DNA of 64,000 nt from Todiramphus chloris collaris. Its lineage: Eukaryota; Chordata; Aves; Coraciiformes; Alcedinidae. The notes under the pieces were generated by a model, which saw nothing but the letters and a program-made list of their open reading frames with translations, had not been told where the DNA came from and did not search any database. The stretch covers positions 9,003,710 through 9,067,709 of the forward strand of contig JANVCC010000018.1 in assembly GCA_025345505.1 (NCBI GenBank), given 5' to 3'. The translations under genes were made by a program, and so were the position numbers. This document shows, in pieces, positions 45,572-60,000 of the stretch (its first letter is position 1; each line of letters begins with the position of its first letter).

Positions 45572-48500
45572 ATGCATTGTGCTCTCGGCGAGTCGAGGGG
45601 AACGGCGGCTTAGAGAGCAGTTCCCATCCCAGCGGGGCTCGGGGAGCGAAGTTGTTTCCTGGGAGAAGTCCGGGGGCGGGAGGTGGTGTGTTCGGGGGCT
45701 CAGGTGGAGAGAGAGGTGCCGGGGCGCGTACACGCGTGAGGGTGACGGGAGTTTGGGGGAGGCCCGGGGGGGGCGGCGGGCACACGGCGCCGGGTGTTAC
45801 AAAAGGCTTCGCTACGAAGTGCTGCGGGGCACTGAGGGAGCGGGGGGACGTGGGGCCGCCGGTTCGTCAACCCCACGGACAATTGCGTGTGTTCGGAATT
45901 TGGATAAAATGGGCTTTGTTTAAATGTACCGAAAGCTTGAAAACTTCCATATATATATTTAGTGCTCTTAAGGATAATGACTGTTTTCTTAGGGTGGAGC
46001 GAGAAGGCCAAATGCTTTTAGTAGTTGGTGCCACACAATGAAGCGTTAGGTTTTATTTTTTCTTCAAACGTGTCTGCACAGACGACAATAACAAAAAGTT
46101 GAGAAAAATGCCAGCTGCCCTGAGTGTATCGTGCTTGCAACTACAGTTTGGTTTTTAATCTCCTTGGCAGTCATTGTGCAAAGATGAATATATATATAAT
46201 TTTTTTTCGCATTGTTCTCTTTTGTGTATTTCATAACCTCAGACTCGAATTCCTTGAGAGAAAATTAATATACTCGAGATGCTTTATATTCTTCTGGCTT
46301 ACTGTTTGGAGCAAGATGACAACACCAAGACGAGTAACATATTCTGTATGTGATGTGATAAAGAGGTTATATCAGCTGGTTTTTCGGACTAGTGTAGGCG
46401 TGTTTGAGCTATATAGGTCATTGCAAATGAGAATCGGTAAAAACTTCTTATGTCGCCTAATTGTTTGTCACTTACATGCTACATTTAACAAAGTACTTTC
46501 AGATATGTTTTAGTTTCTCTTTTAGTGAAGTCTTTGTTGTATCCAGGCCTTTTTAGTTACCATGAGTTGATGGTATAGTTCTTCACGTATGTGGGATATG
46601 AATGCATTTGAATGATAATTACTACCCCGTGTTACCATTTTTACATATAAAACATAGTATTTTGTTATATTTAGTCACGTCCAGGTTTAAAACCAAGTGT
46701 GAACAACAATCACAGTTCTGTTGAGAAGCTGAGAGAATTATTGTCTACCTTTCTCTGGTCTACAACTCAGTTTGTCTCAATGTGGATATAAATATGTTCA
46801 TTAGGTGGGAGAAGGAAACTCGAGTATAAAGGGAAATGATAATTTCATGGTGATGGAGTTTAGGTTATATGTGTAGAAATGACACTAAATCACCTGACAG
46901 TTTTCTGAAGTGCTCAGAGTTGAAAATTTGGAATTTGTCCCAGCAGAATGGTTAGTAGGCAAATGCATGTGAGAAACTGCTTGATAATGCAGCTTCTGCA
47001 GGTTATTATGTGGGTATTGCATGTAGGAAAGTCCATGTTATTTGAATAGTGGGGTTTTTTTCTGCATTAATAGGGAATGATACTTTTTTCTCTGTGGTAC
47101 TTAGTATTTTTCTTCTATGTTAGGGAAATTGGCACGGTGCTGAGGCAGTTATAATCCTGTCTGGTTTCATAATTGAGCTAATAGTGCAAGAAGCTGTTTG
47201 CTAAAAAAGTTGGACTTGCCCGTCTTTCGATGAGAAGATACCTATTCTTATGACAATATATAGTAAATTCTATATATGACTGTAGTGCTTTGAAAGCCTT
47301 ATGCACGTGTTTTCCTCAAGATTTGCCCTGTAAAGTTTCTTTGCAGTGTTCTGATTGGGCCAAGTAGTGCAGATGTTTGGGGCAAGTATGTTAACAGGAC
47401 ATCGGCTTGTTGGAGACTGTGAACTGGATCTGATTTTCAGCAGCACTTTCTGGTTCACTTTTAGGTGTTCCCCCCCCTTGATTTAATGATTTGCAAGTGT
47501 GCATGAAATAATAAGCATATGTAGGATTTTCTAAAAGCATTCATCTTGATAACTGCAGCTTTGTTTGTTTTCTTTGCACAGTAGTTTTTAAAACCCCAAA
47601 ATGATTAGACCAAGTTTTTACACAGAGTCAAGTAATGCAGTAGATGGTTTAAATTCCTGCTTGTTATGTCTTCATGCTTCTTTTTGAATGTGGAATTATG
47701 TAAAAAAATCACTGTCCCTTGCAGTAAAAAGAAACCTAAATGAATGTTAAATTCCTTCTGTGTTGGGAATCTCCTGTGAAATAAGTGTTAAGGTACTGTT
47801 TTCTTCTTTAAAAGTTTCTCATAGAAACTCTACAAAGGAATCAACTGTACAGTAAACGTGCTTTATAAATGCCTCTCATTGTGTGTATTGTATTTATAGG
47901 TATGTGAGAGAGTTACCAGTTTACTTTCTCTTCAGTAGTTGAAAATACTTACCTGATTGAAGGTAAATTCTCCCTCCCCATAACATAGGTGTTGATTATT
48001 CCACAGAATTCAACCATTCCAGTGTTGTCACAACACCAGAGCCCAGGCTGTTGTCTCAGAAAAGGGACAAGAAGTCTTTCATTTAAAAAGCTAATTTTCT
48101 CCTCGGTATAGCAAATGCCAGTTGCCTTTAATAATGAAGTTGGAGGCACTTCACAGCCATAGAGTGGGAAAGAGTTTTAAGTTACATCAGAACATGGAAG
48201 CGTATTCAGTTTTATCTGCTTGGGTGTAATTCTAAACAATTTGTATAAAATTTATTTCCTAGTAATGACTTGCATACCAAAACTTTATAGCAAGATTTAG
48301 TTTGAGTGCCACTTAGAATACCTGCTGTGGCTTTTAGAATAGTAGTGAAGAGCTTTTCAAGCTGCTATGTGAAATGTTTAGCTTACAAATAAAAACCAGA
48401 TGTCATCTCTAACAATATCTTTAAAGATTATGTTTCATTGTTGGGTAACATTTATTTTTTAAATTATTTTTTACCCCCTAAATATGGCTGTTTAAGAAAA

Positions 48501-50999
48501 GTTAGACATGTAGAAGAAATCTATCTGAAGATGGTATGATGACTGTTTTAGGAGCTGAGAAAGAAATGTAAAACTCTGAAATGTAGGAGAAGTGTTTCTA
48601 ATAATCCACATTTGACTTTTTTGCTAGCTGTTCATGTATGCATCTATTTCCACTAAACTTCAGAGCAGTGATACAATCCTCTGGCCTCTATTGGTAGTGC
48701 TAGATGTCACATCTGCAGCTTTTCTAACAGGCAGATTTTTACAACATACATTTGTGTACATTTGACTAAGTCATCTGGTGTACATTTTGTAATTTTGATA
48801 AATTTTAGTTTTTCGTACAATTCTGAGATGTTACCTCTTGCATCATCAGTGCTGTTGAGGTATTGGCGAAACTTTCAGTTACAGGTCTTGGGTCTGTTTG
48901 TCTGTCTTTCTATTATAAAGCTCTTGGAATGTAAATCCTGATGTAAATAAGGGTTGCATCTGACCCTGTGTTCATAACTTTGCTCTTACATTTCATATGT
49001 GTTATTTCAAGGAAGAATTTTGAGGGATGTACTAAACTAGTTCTAAAATTTTTTTTTTCCCCCACATTTGTGTGCCTGGTCTGAAGTTTTGTATAGGATT
49101 TGTTCACTAATGCTCTTCAAAGGAGAAGTGAACTTTTAAAAGCTGTATTGTTCAGTTCTGTAAGTTTTTACACGTGTGCGTTGATTAAATACAAAACTAG
49201 ACTGAATGGAAATGACTTTGTGTGGGTGAGTTAAAAATAACAAGTCTGTTTTGACTATATTTTTAAGTATCTTGCTGTTTATCTCCATTATGATACATAA
49301 TGCTTAAACTTTAGTGCAGGGCATGCTACTATGATGAGTTTGTCCAGTACTCTAAAGAAGCTGCAGGACTGATGTTAGTAGGTATTTGGACAATAAACAA
49401 GTATCTACTTTAACAGTACTAATAAGACAAAGTATCTTTAGATCTTAACGTGTTACTCATAAACCCAAGATTGGTCAAGATTATTAGGAAAAAAAAAATC
49501 CTCCTACCACATATCTATCTATATATTATATATTGTCCTAAAGATCAGACGTTCAGTAGCTGTTAAGGCTAGATGGAAAAGGTAGGATGGTGTAGAGGGA
49601 TTGGAGAACTGTGGTTTCTTTTGTCTGCACCTTCAGACCTTAGTGTTCTATTCTGATTAAATATCTTTCTGTATATGTCAAGTTTTTATTGCTTGGAATT
49701 ACCACCCTTGTTTAGCATGAAAAGTGAGATATTCCTTGGACTTGAAAATTATACACACACACCCAAGTACTTAGTTAAGATAGTAGGGGTTATTTGGGGT
49801 TTTATATGTGTCCATGTACTAAAAGCTTGATAATGCATCAGTTACAGTAGATTAAGAAGGTGGAGATCATTAAGTGCATGTGTTCAGGGGCAGGTATTTT
49901 TTCCTGTAGAGAACTTTGTCAGTATCAGAGAGATTTTTTGCTGTTATTTATGCTTGTTTCAAGCCAAGAGTTAGATGCTTCAAAAACCAGGTGACAAGCT
50001 TCATTTTAATCTGAACCTGAAATCTTTATTTGGTGAAACCCCCAAAATGTGCTGACATGTGGGTTAGAGAAATTTAGTGTCTCTTACTGTGTTAGAATCT
50101 TACATAGCATAACACAATGGAAAGAAAAACTGGGGCTGGGGTGTAAGGATGTTCCGGTAAAGAACTTAGTTTTTTGTGCTACTTTGCTCTACATACTTTA
50201 CAGCTGTATGAAATCAGACGGGTAGAACAGAGGTTTTACACATCATGTTGAGTAATAATGTAAGAGAAACTGCTGCCATTATTATTCAAAATTGTATTTT
50301 GGTTGTTTTTAGCAAGGAAATAAGTGAGCAAGCATTTATATGTGTGTGTATATATATATAAAAATAACTCTACCATATCAATATATTGTCTTGTTAAAAA
50401 TAAATATCTGTGGTACATTATTTGTTTCTTATGTGCCTAGTTTGGTAATGATATTTAAAGTTTAAATCAATAAATGTTTTGTCAATAAACATTGTTCTTA
50501 ACAAACCCTAATCATAAGAGCTGCATATATGCAGAGATGTGAAGAAAACCTTTTATGTTATTAAGACTTTTTAGGGTTCTTTGTAGAATGAGTATTCTGT
50601 GTGTCCTCCTAGGCATGAATGAAGTGGTCTGGCAGGAGACCAGAGGAATGATGATTGTGAACATTGGTCAGGAAGCCAGTACAGTTGGAGTAGGGGGTTG
50701 CCTCAGCTGGAACAGTAGTTGGAGGGACATCGGGGCCCAGTTCAGGTGGAAACGCTCCTCACAGCATCCCTGCAAGTGCAGTGTCAGATGCTTCCAGTGT
50801 CCACGTACCCCTCAGTGGACATTCCTGGTTTGATGTCACAGTTCAGTATTTCTTACAGAGGCAGACTGAAGGGCTGTTGAGTGGCTACTCCAGCAATCAT
50901 TGCTGGCCCACAGGAAGATTAGATTCATACAGATTGTTTGGTAGGTAGTTGTTTTGTTTTCCATTGAAACAGTTCCTGTGGTTTGTGTTGAATCCACAG

Positions 51000-51054
51000 A
51001 AGAAAGATATGTGTGAGTTAAGTTTCTATTTAAGAAAGATATGTGTGAGTTAAG
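51000..51054 (+). repeat. 23-bp repeat with 32-bp period
   Basis: A 23-base unit beginning AAGAAAGATATGTGTGAG occurs at 51000-51022 and identically at 51032-51054. A 9-base spacer, TTTCTATTT, separates the copies. It is a local duplication in intronic sequence. Confidence 0.9.
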
Positions 51055-52539
51055 CTAGTTTTTCAAAGCCTGTAGTAACCCAAAGTTTAAAACCTCCAGT
51101 TAATTTTAAGCAGTTACAAATGAAACTGCATAAAATAGTTTTGAAATGTTCTGTTTGAGCCATTCATTTCACTTACATAAACATTTCATATTTCTGTGAG
51201 TACCTTTTTTTTTAATCAAAACACTGTCAAATTATTAGAAGCAGTTTAGCTTGAAAATGAACTTGCTTCTGGTAGGCTTTAGAACATGGATTTAGCACAT
51301 GATCTTACTTGTTACACTTGCAGGAAAAAAAAATCTGTTCAGGTAAAACAGGAGTAGTAGAATTAAGGGTAGCTGAAAACTTAACTTTCTTCTTTTTCAG
51401 ATAGTAACCTAGAAGAGAAAAACTGATTTAAGCTTTTACCCCCAAGTGTTTAATTGATACAACTTCCTATTTTTTCTTGAAAAACTTCCTTCTGAATTTC
51501 AGTTAGGAATGGCTTCTTTCCTGTAATGTGCCACACTTAAGGCCATGAGGAACCTTTTACACCTTCCCAAGCCCAAGGACTTACGGATTGTGTTCAAAAA
51601 ATGTAGTAAATAGAGGAACAAATGTGAATAAACAAAATTTGCTTACTTTAAGAATATCGATTGTGTATGTTGGTTTTTTCTTCGTCTATTTTTTCTTATT
51701 AATTTCTTTGGGGATTTTTTTCTGGTTTTATACTTATTTTGTCTTCCTCTTAAATCGATCTATGTAGCAAAATAAAAAATAAAATAAAAAAACCAAAAAC
51801 TTTTCCCCTAACATCCTTCTTCCTGCTGTATCACATTCTGTGTTCCACACAAACCATAAAGCAGTTCTGTAAATACAAAATTCTGTAATAGTCTACTTGT
51901 CTGCTTGGGACACATCTCCCGGGTTAGAAAGTGTTGGGCTTTTCCTTGCCAGTGTTCAGTCTGTTACAGGGGCAATGGAACCAGTTTTCAACAGGGTTTC
52001 CCAAGGATGATACATTGTATAGCTAAAATTATTTTCAAAGAAGTAAAAGCTTACTAACAGTTGTACCTGTCTTCTGCCACCTGCTTTCCAGCCCTGATGG
52101 GGTCAGAACTGTCTCTTGATCAGCAACTTTGTTTAATTCAGTTAGGTCCAGCAAAATCTTTCTGCATTTCTCCAGCAGGTGAATGTCGGGAACCTTGTGC
52201 GTTTTTTCTGGTAACTTGAATGGGGGATGCAGGGGAACTACTCTTTTTTTTTTTAAGTGCTTCAGTAGGTTTTCCACATTACGAAGATTTAGTGAAGTGA
52301 AACTACTCTTACTTTGCAGTACGTTGCTAGTGGTGTGAAAATAGTGTTTTCCAACTGTAATTAGTACTGCCTTTGTTCTGCCATGTTTAACGGAATGCTT
52401 TCTTCCTTAGCAATATGAACCAAGAGAAATCAAATACAGATCAGGAGACTTCTCCATTTCATTTCTTTGATTTGAGCATTCTCTGTGCACCAGTGTTTTG
52501 GAGGATTTTGTTAAGACAGAGGTTCCTGGTTGGCTGTTC

Positions 52540-52710
52540 TTAAAAACAAACAAAAAACCCCAAACCAAGAAATAAAAAAAAAGCAAGCCCAGAACACACA
52601 AAAACCCCCACAAACAAAAAACCAAAAACACACACAGACACAAGCCCCTCAAAAAAACCCCAACCTACAAACAAAAAAAAAACCCCAAACAACCAACACA
52701 CCAAACTCTT
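52540..52710. repeat. A/C-rich low-complexity tract
   Basis: About 170 bases made almost only of A and C (ACAAACAAAAAACCCC-like units), with few G or T. The minus strand therefore carries repeated GGGG/GGGTTT blocks. It could be a degenerate simple repeat or the remains of an A-rich retroposon tail. Confidence 0.85.
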
Positions 52711-52874
52711 GAGTTAGTACTGAAGAAAGTTTTCTATAATTGTATACGAAGTGTGGAAGTAGTTTAGTGTTCTCCGAGTATTGAGCAAACAGAATCTCTG
52801 TGTAGATTAGTAGATGAGGGGGTTTATATGCATTTGGAAAAAAATCAGAGAATTAATAGAACCAAGTATAGTAG

Positions 52875-52990
52875 ATAAATAGAATGGTTGAGGTTGGAAG
52901 GGTCTTCTGGAGGTCATCTTGTCCAACTGCCTTGCTCGAGCACGAACACTTTGGGCCAGTTGCCCGGATCATTATGTAGATAGATATGAG
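52875..52990 (-). mobile_element. CR1 3' fragment, minus strand
   Basis: On plus, AATAGAATGGTTGAGGTTGG, GGTCATCTTGTCCAACTGCC and GCCAGTTGCCCGGATCATTA are the reverse complement of a CR1 3' end. Confidence 0.82.
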
Positions 52991-53934
52991 AAGAAGAATG
53001 AAGATATTGAAATCTTTGATTCAACATACATTATCTAAGCATATCTTGAGGCTGTGGATTTCACATAAGTTTTATCATGTAGTACAGTCAAAGAATGTAA
53101 GACAATGTTGAAGTAATAAACATTTTGGAAAAATATAGCAAGACTGAACCTTTATTTTTTTTTCCCCTGAAGACTGTGGAGCTCCATGCACTGTTTCGTA
53201 GGAACTTAAAATGTCTAGAAAGTAAAATACAGAAAATGGAAAATTGAAAATTTTTCAGGGATTTTAAAAATGAGAATAATGGCAAAAAGGAATCAATTTT
53301 CATATACTGAAAATAAGGATTGCTTAAATTATCTTGGGAAACTGTACTTGTCTTCTGGCAAGAACGTTACGTAAGCCTGAGGCTTTAACAGGTGGATTCA
53401 AGTAAACAGAATGTGGAAAAGCCTTATATTCACTTCTGTACCAGAAGACACATGATACTTTTGACTGCCTTGAGTTGTACATGGAAGTGAGTTGAAAGAG
53501 GGGGAGTTGCGAGCAGTTTGGTTTTAAGAGGAACAGATCAACTTGGCTGGAATCACTGATGGATTTTGAAGAATCTTGAAATTGGTTGAAGTGCTAAAGA
53601 AGTTGAGGAACAGTCAGAATAAGAATTTAATACATACACTTGATTAATTCCAAGAAAGAAATTCTTGGAGAGACTAGGGAAACATCTTGGTCTTCTGAAA
53701 GCCATCTGATATATCTTCAGAAGAACTGAACATCTTACTAAGCATAAGGCAAGGTCTTTAGTAAAGATAATTATTTCTCCAGTCAGATATTTAATTTTTA
53801 CTCTAGTTAAGAGACTGAAGAATTGCTTGTCAGTGCCCCTGTAAGGGATTATTGAGAGATGAACTATGGGGATTATCAGGGAAGTGTCAGTAACTGGGCA
53901 GTAACAGTCCATGTTGTTAAAAGCATGCTTTAAC

Positions 53935-54005
53935 TTTTGGTCAGTGCTGCAGTGGGCAGGCAGTTGCACTAGAAGGTCCCATTCAACTGAAATACTCTGT
54001 TCTGT
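53935..54005 (+). mobile_element. possible CR1 tail remnant
   Basis: GTTGCACTAGAAGGTCCCAT and AATACTCTGTTCTGTATT resemble a degraded CR1 end (ACTAGATGACCTTT...ATTCTGTGATTCTAT). Weak similarity. Confidence 0.45.
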
Positions 54006-57000
54006 ATTAATCCACTGTAGTATTCAAGGCCGTTGATAGCACAGAGGAAGATCACGTAGGTTACCATGGAGTTCCATGGCAGTACTGAAGCTTAATGTGT
54101 GCTGATTTAGAAATTACCGAGACTGCAATTGAAGAATTTCAGGTGCCATGCGCATTTGAGAGCAGGAAGTTCAAGCAGAGCACAGCTGAATGGCATTGAA
54201 CACTTAGTTGAGATGGAAAAATCTTTTGGGGAAGCGTATGCTTGACATGGTGTCTACCTAGCCACTCAACTCAAAACTGGTATCACTGCCTCATAGAACA
54301 TTTGGCAATGAGAGGCACAGAAATGTGGGGTATTGTAAACTCACATTTTGTCCGGTGTTCTGTGGTACCTTCAGCTGTAGCATCAGAAAATTGAAGTGAT
54401 GGACAACAGTTACTCATGGCAAAAACTTGAACTCCTTTGCTGGCAGGGGGGGAGGCTATGTGGAATAACTGGCTGCATAGGGGAGGGCAGAGGCTAGAGG
54501 AGGATTTGTTTGCATGGAAGATGATATCCAGAATTCTTCTGGACGCTCAGCTGAAAGGTAATGCACACACGACTCCTCAGTGCTAGATGTCAAACCAGAA
54601 GTGTTAGAGTCCCGAGACTGCCACTGTCACCGTTCTTATTAAACCAGCAGTGAACATACAGGCACTGACGTCACAGGGTTAAGTATAAGCTTCTTAATCT
54701 AGAAATAACTGTCCCTGGGTCTCATTCATCTTCCTTTAAAATATTTGATATAGAAAATAGTTATAAAGGATAATGAACATAGGTATAAAAACTATCTTAC
54801 TTGGGGTCTTTGCTTTGTTTTTTTTTATTTCTCTCAAGACCAGAAAGGCACTTCAGGCTCTTTGATAGCACAGCATCTGAGGAAGACCACTGGTCACCGT
54901 GGCATCATCCTTCAGGCAGCATCCCCATGGAGCTGCAGATAGATTAGCGACCCGTTTGACAGTAATTTACATAACTTCTGTAATGAAGAATTCTCTAGGA
55001 TACAAAGGCTTGGCAATCAGCAGTCACATTTGGAGTCAGAGATGAGGTTTTGGGGAAGCTCAGTATGTATTTTCTTGGACATAAGAGTACTTGCAAATGT
55101 TCTTCCCACATGCTGAAGACAAGAGCTACAATGGTGTGATACTGCCCAAGCTACTTGTCCTGTCTTTTCCCTTACCTGCCTTATCTCCTTCCCTCCCTCA
55201 TGGCAAAGGTACTTAAACACTTCACCAGTTTAAGCTAACTACATTGTGTTATGAATTTTACCATATTGTTTGCTGCTTCTGCTCTCTGCTGCTGCCTCCA
55301 GTAAAACAGAAAAAAGTAGGAACTGATGGTGAACATGTTGGAGTCCTACAGGTGTAGGTCTACCAGAGCCTTTGTCAGATCCTGAAGAAGCAAGAGTGGA
55401 TAAGCAAAAGAATGCCAGAGAAATGCACTAATTGGAGCAGCCTTTTCAAAGCGTCTGAAGGACAGTGGTGCTATAAACAAAAGAATACAAATTGTGTCCT
55501 TGCACAAAAGTTGAGCGAAGCAGCAGTTGCTGCAACTCATTTGTGTTATAATTTACAACTGTCTGGAGAAGTTCTGTGAATAGCTGCTGTAACAAAGAAG
55601 AATCCTTTTTGGGGGAGACTGAGAGAACAAAGGAAAGAGTCTTACTGAGTTCAAGAGCTTTTTAGAACTTCTGTGGGATGGAGGAGAAGCAATGTGTATC
55701 AGTTTTTGCAAGTATTCAGCAGGACTTCCATGGGGGGGTCTATAGAATTAATATAGCCACGAGAAAAAGTGTGGATGTTACTAAACTAATAAAATGTGCA
55801 AATGTTTAACACTGCCTCCAGGATAAAATGGACAATTTCTAGCAAAAAAAAAAAATTGTCTATTTTAAACAATAAGATTTTGTTGTTGTTGTTCAAATAA
55901 GATATACTAATATGTTTGTGCAATGGAAATTGGGAAATCATTTTCCCATATGAGACCTCAGCAGTCATGTAGCCATCCCTTGGAACAATGAACATAATCT
56001 CCGCATTCAAGCTGAGCACAACATAGTCTGTTTCCTGACCTTGCAGTGGGAGTTGCATTTCCTGAATCATTAGTTCTTCCTTTTATAGATTATACTTAAA
56101 ACTGTCCCTAGAAATCTTAGCGAGCTTGCAGTCCAATTTTTTGATTTCCTAATGTTTGCAACTTTTACATATAATAAAGTATAATTGTGAAATATAAGTA
56201 TTTTAAGATGCTTTCAAAAATAACTTTAATAAACAGATATTTTAAGACTTTTTCAAGTGCTAAATGACTGCAGGACGTACTTTTCTTGCTAGTCTGGCAT
56301 AGTAAAAGCTCAAGTTTTGTCTTGGCTAACTGATGGCTCCTTCTCCCTGCAAAGCTAATGTCCATTTGAATCTGTTCTGAAGATCATTTGTTGCTGTTTC
56401 TGCATTCAGTGGGTTCTCTAAGTGTTGTCTTTCTGTGTTGAAGTTTGCAGTGGTTTTATTTTTTTTATTTTGCTATTTTCTTCAGTTAATTACAGCAGCA
56501 TTAACTTCGCTTAACTAGAAACCTAGATTATGAACGTCAAGAGTATAATTTCAGCAGTTTCTCAGACTCTCAAATTAGTAAAACTTTTCAAGCCTTATAA
56601 ACTAGGATAAGAAATCTTAGACTGGAGGGATTTTCCATTGTGATTAGTGGAGAGCTGGGAGGGTGACATTTCATTCCTGTTTGGGAGAATGTTGTATGCC
56701 CTGTTAAAATAATCTTGTTGACTAAGTTCTGGGTGAGATGTTCCCATCATACTAGTGCTGTATAATTTGGAGCAAGTATCATAAGCTTTTTTGTATGTTG
56801 AAATAGTCGAAATGACTTAAAGCCTGTATACTTGAGACATCACCTCTTGCTTGCTTGTGATTCTCACAGTTCCAGCAGCAGACATCGCTGGAAAGAAGTA
56901 ACTTGTCTAATTTTGCCCTCTCTGATGTGAAGAAGCTATGAAGAAGTATTTTGTGACATACTGCAAGGTGTTTTCAAGTAATTCAACTGAAAGAAAAGCA

Positions 57001-60000
57001 TTGAGAAATTTTCTGTGATATACTTCAAATCACTTCCCTAGCTTGAGAGAGGAAAATTACAGATTGGAATTTTGCAAATACTTGACTTGTGATTTTAGGA
57101 GTTTAAAGCACATAATGCATGGAATGGTCATCTTGGCATTAACTGTCCCTGGGACAAGGAGAGTAATTGCAGTCACCTGACTCGTGCAGCAGTTTATTGC
57201 ATTCTTCTGTTCTTCAGAGGCTCTTTCTTAATCAGACCTTCCAATTACATTTGTCATTTTGTTGCATTTTCATAGTTCCTGACCTTGTCACCAACATTTC
57301 AACCTACAGCTGACAAGTTTTAGTTCATGAGATAATTGACCAATTCCTACCCACTGCATATTGTCTTATATGCTGTCGAGCTGTGAACTGCTACCATCTC
57401 TTCGTGGCTTGTGGTATGACTTGTGTCGTCTTATTAAGTTTATTCACAAGTGTGCTTGTGCTTTCTTCAGCCTTTTATTTTGTGCTTTCTCACCTACTTC
57501 TTGAGTTAGTCTTTAAATTCTCACCCTTTTTGAAGTATCCCTGAGAGTCTTTACATTTTTACCTGCCTCAATGTCTCCAAATACCCGGTACTCATTCACT
57601 GTTCAGTGTCTTAACGTGCATGACTGCTTTATTCTTACTTAATCAATTTAGTTTCTTATTGTATCAATCTGCTCTGAAGAGCAGAGCCCTTCATACTTCA
57701 GTGCTTATTCAGTAATTAGCATAGGGAGACTCTGGCTTGAGACTACATCAAAACAAACAGCGTGTGGTCACCTCTGCATTATCTTTGATTTCCATACAGA
57801 TGAATTATCCAGTATTCTTGTGCAGCAGTAGCTTTGTGCTGAAGTGGTTCAGGTCTTCAAGGCGTTACTGACAGTAGCACAAATCTGAAGGGTAGCACTG
57901 CTTCTGGAGGTGACAGGGGCTGGAAGCAGCTGCCACATTTGGTGCACCCTGGAGCCTGACAGTGGGAAGCAGAGACCTGAGCTGGCTGCTTAGAGAGCAA
58001 AGTTTCTTTGCACTTCACACCGCTGTGCTGCAGGTCCTAGGTGGGATTAGGAGTAAGGCTTCGTTGCAGACATGGTGGTTGTATGACTGCAGTTACATCC
58101 TTAAGTTAAAACTTGTTTTAGGCATTCTGGGAGAGTTTTGCATAGACATCCAGGATAAAGTTGTGGGAAACAGTAAGCTTGGGGGAAAAATGGCTGCATA
58201 GTCATTCAGGCGTTTTGCATTTGCAGTATATTTCTTCAACATTTCTTACTCACTTTTTTCTACTATGCCAAGGTGTCAAGAAAATGAAAATACTTAAAAT
58301 TTGCATCAATGATATTTATTTTGCTTAATTGCTTACCTGCAGGTTTAGAATGTAGCTTGCTTCCTTTTTTTCATGTGTTGAAAATTGGAGCTTATGAAAA
58401 CATACAGCACTGCTGTAATGCATGGAGGAACTACACTTCATTTTCTGAACTAACGTGGCTTGGTACAGTTTAAAGTCAGGATGATGACAGCCTTTGTGTA
58501 TCTTTGGGGAGGTAATAGAAGAGTTACATGAGGTTTTTTTTCCTTTAGTGAAGGAAGTGGAGGTTGGAATTCACACGGAGCACAAAGTCAAGTAAATTAT
58601 TTGAGGAATACTTTATTTTTTATGAAAATGAATAACCTGGAATTTGAAAATCTAATCAGAAATTTTGCTTTTAAGATCACTTTACATTTTGTTAGATGAT
58701 AATTCAAACATGGATCTTTTGTTGTTTTGTGGTTTTTTTGCAGTTGTTCAGTTGCTACTTCTGCCTACCCTGCCTACTTCTTTTTGTGTGCTGATAGCTG
58801 CTTTTACATATACAGGCTCTTAAATTTTTGGCTTAAGTGAAAAGGTTGAAAAATTTGTCTTTAAAACCATTGTAACACGGACATATTAATGCCAATCTTT
58901 GAATGAATTTTTCTTACGAAGCTTTTATTACTTTAATTTGAATTGTACATAGCCTACTTTGTTCCCAGTAGCGTATTTGTCATCAATATAAAGTCTTTAG
59001 TGTTACTTTAAACTTCTTTTTTTTTTTAACTTCCTTTGATTCACTACATTGGCCAACATATAATGAGATATTAATGTCCAAGGCTAAGCTGCTGCTCTTA
59101 CTGAAGTAGAAATAAGGCTTATTGAGTTAGAAGCAGTTAGGGTTTTTCTTTCAGCTTTTAGGCAACGGTAGAAATCTGTGGTTAGTTTAAATACACATGC
59201 TGTTCAAAGAGAACATCCTTAGCAGACAGCTGAAAAAACTGATAACAGCAGTTTCTTTAAGCATCCATTCCCCTGTTGTAGACAGATAAAGTAGAAAACA
59301 CATACACTTCCCTACAGTAATTTTTTAAAAAGACATTAAAAGAAACATTCTGTTCTGTCTGTCCTTGAGGTTGTGCAGAGTTTAAAGGCTCAAAGAATCA
59401 AGGTAAGTTTTGAAGCAGACTGGCCTGTACTTTAAACTTTTGGGGTTTTTCACTGGCATTTTATGCTGGTCATAGAGAAGTTGTGTACTTTGTCAACAGC
59501 TTTCTTTAGGACAAATAGTTATAGTGGAGTGAGAAGTTACAAATTCTGAAATTCTTTCTTTTTATACTACCTGTGATTCAGTTAATTGCCTGAAGACTAC
59601 ATAGTTCAATTTCTTCATCTCTGGTTTTAGCACCCGCTTAGAGAAGGTTGGACTGTCTTGGTATTCCCTGGTTTTCTCCTGCTGGAAGAGGGAAAAAAAC
59701 CCACCAGTTTGTTAAAAGGGTACTGCACTTGGAGGGTGAAGAAGATGTGATGCTAGAATCTGGGCAGGAGAACTACTGGCAGGACTTAAGCTTTAACATC
59801 TAGTGTCCTTGAAAACTATACTCTTGAAAAATTAGTGTTAAACACATGTGCCATGTTCAGGAATAAAGAAAGTTAATGTTCTGAAGAAGGGGGTTGCTGT
59901 ATATCCAGAACTGCTGGGGATGGGAGGAACTTTTCTGATAAGTGCTACAATAACACAGAATAAACCGTCTTCCTGGAAATGCCGTCAGAGCGCCTGCTGT

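Larger units (their letters stand above)
43950..45900 (+). promoter_or_regulatory. PUM2: CpG-island promoter, probably of PUM2
   Basis: Very GC- and CpG-rich sequence peaks at 44470-45800 within AT-rich surroundings. It contains a perfect NRF1 palindrome, GCGCATGCGC, at 44807-44816, GC boxes such as GAGGGGCGGGG near 44784, and YY1-like CCGCCATGTTG at 45031 with a second GGCCATGTTGT at 45383. No TATA box was seen. A consensus splice donor follows on the plus strand at 45202. This is the layout of a housekeeping promoter. Assignment to PUM2 is by synteny: Pum2 is the divergent plus-strand neighbour of Slc7a15 in mouse. Confidence 0.85.

Noticed and set aside
44466-45785. Long open frames on both strands of the CpG island (up to 394 codons)
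   Set aside because: Proline/arginine/glycine/serine-rich translations in all frames are typical of stop-poor GC-rich DNA. No domain, and they overlap one another and the promoter.
46124-46513. 129-codon plus-strand frame in the intron
   Set aside because: AT-rich chance frame; no similarity to PUM2 or another known protein, no convincing splice borders.
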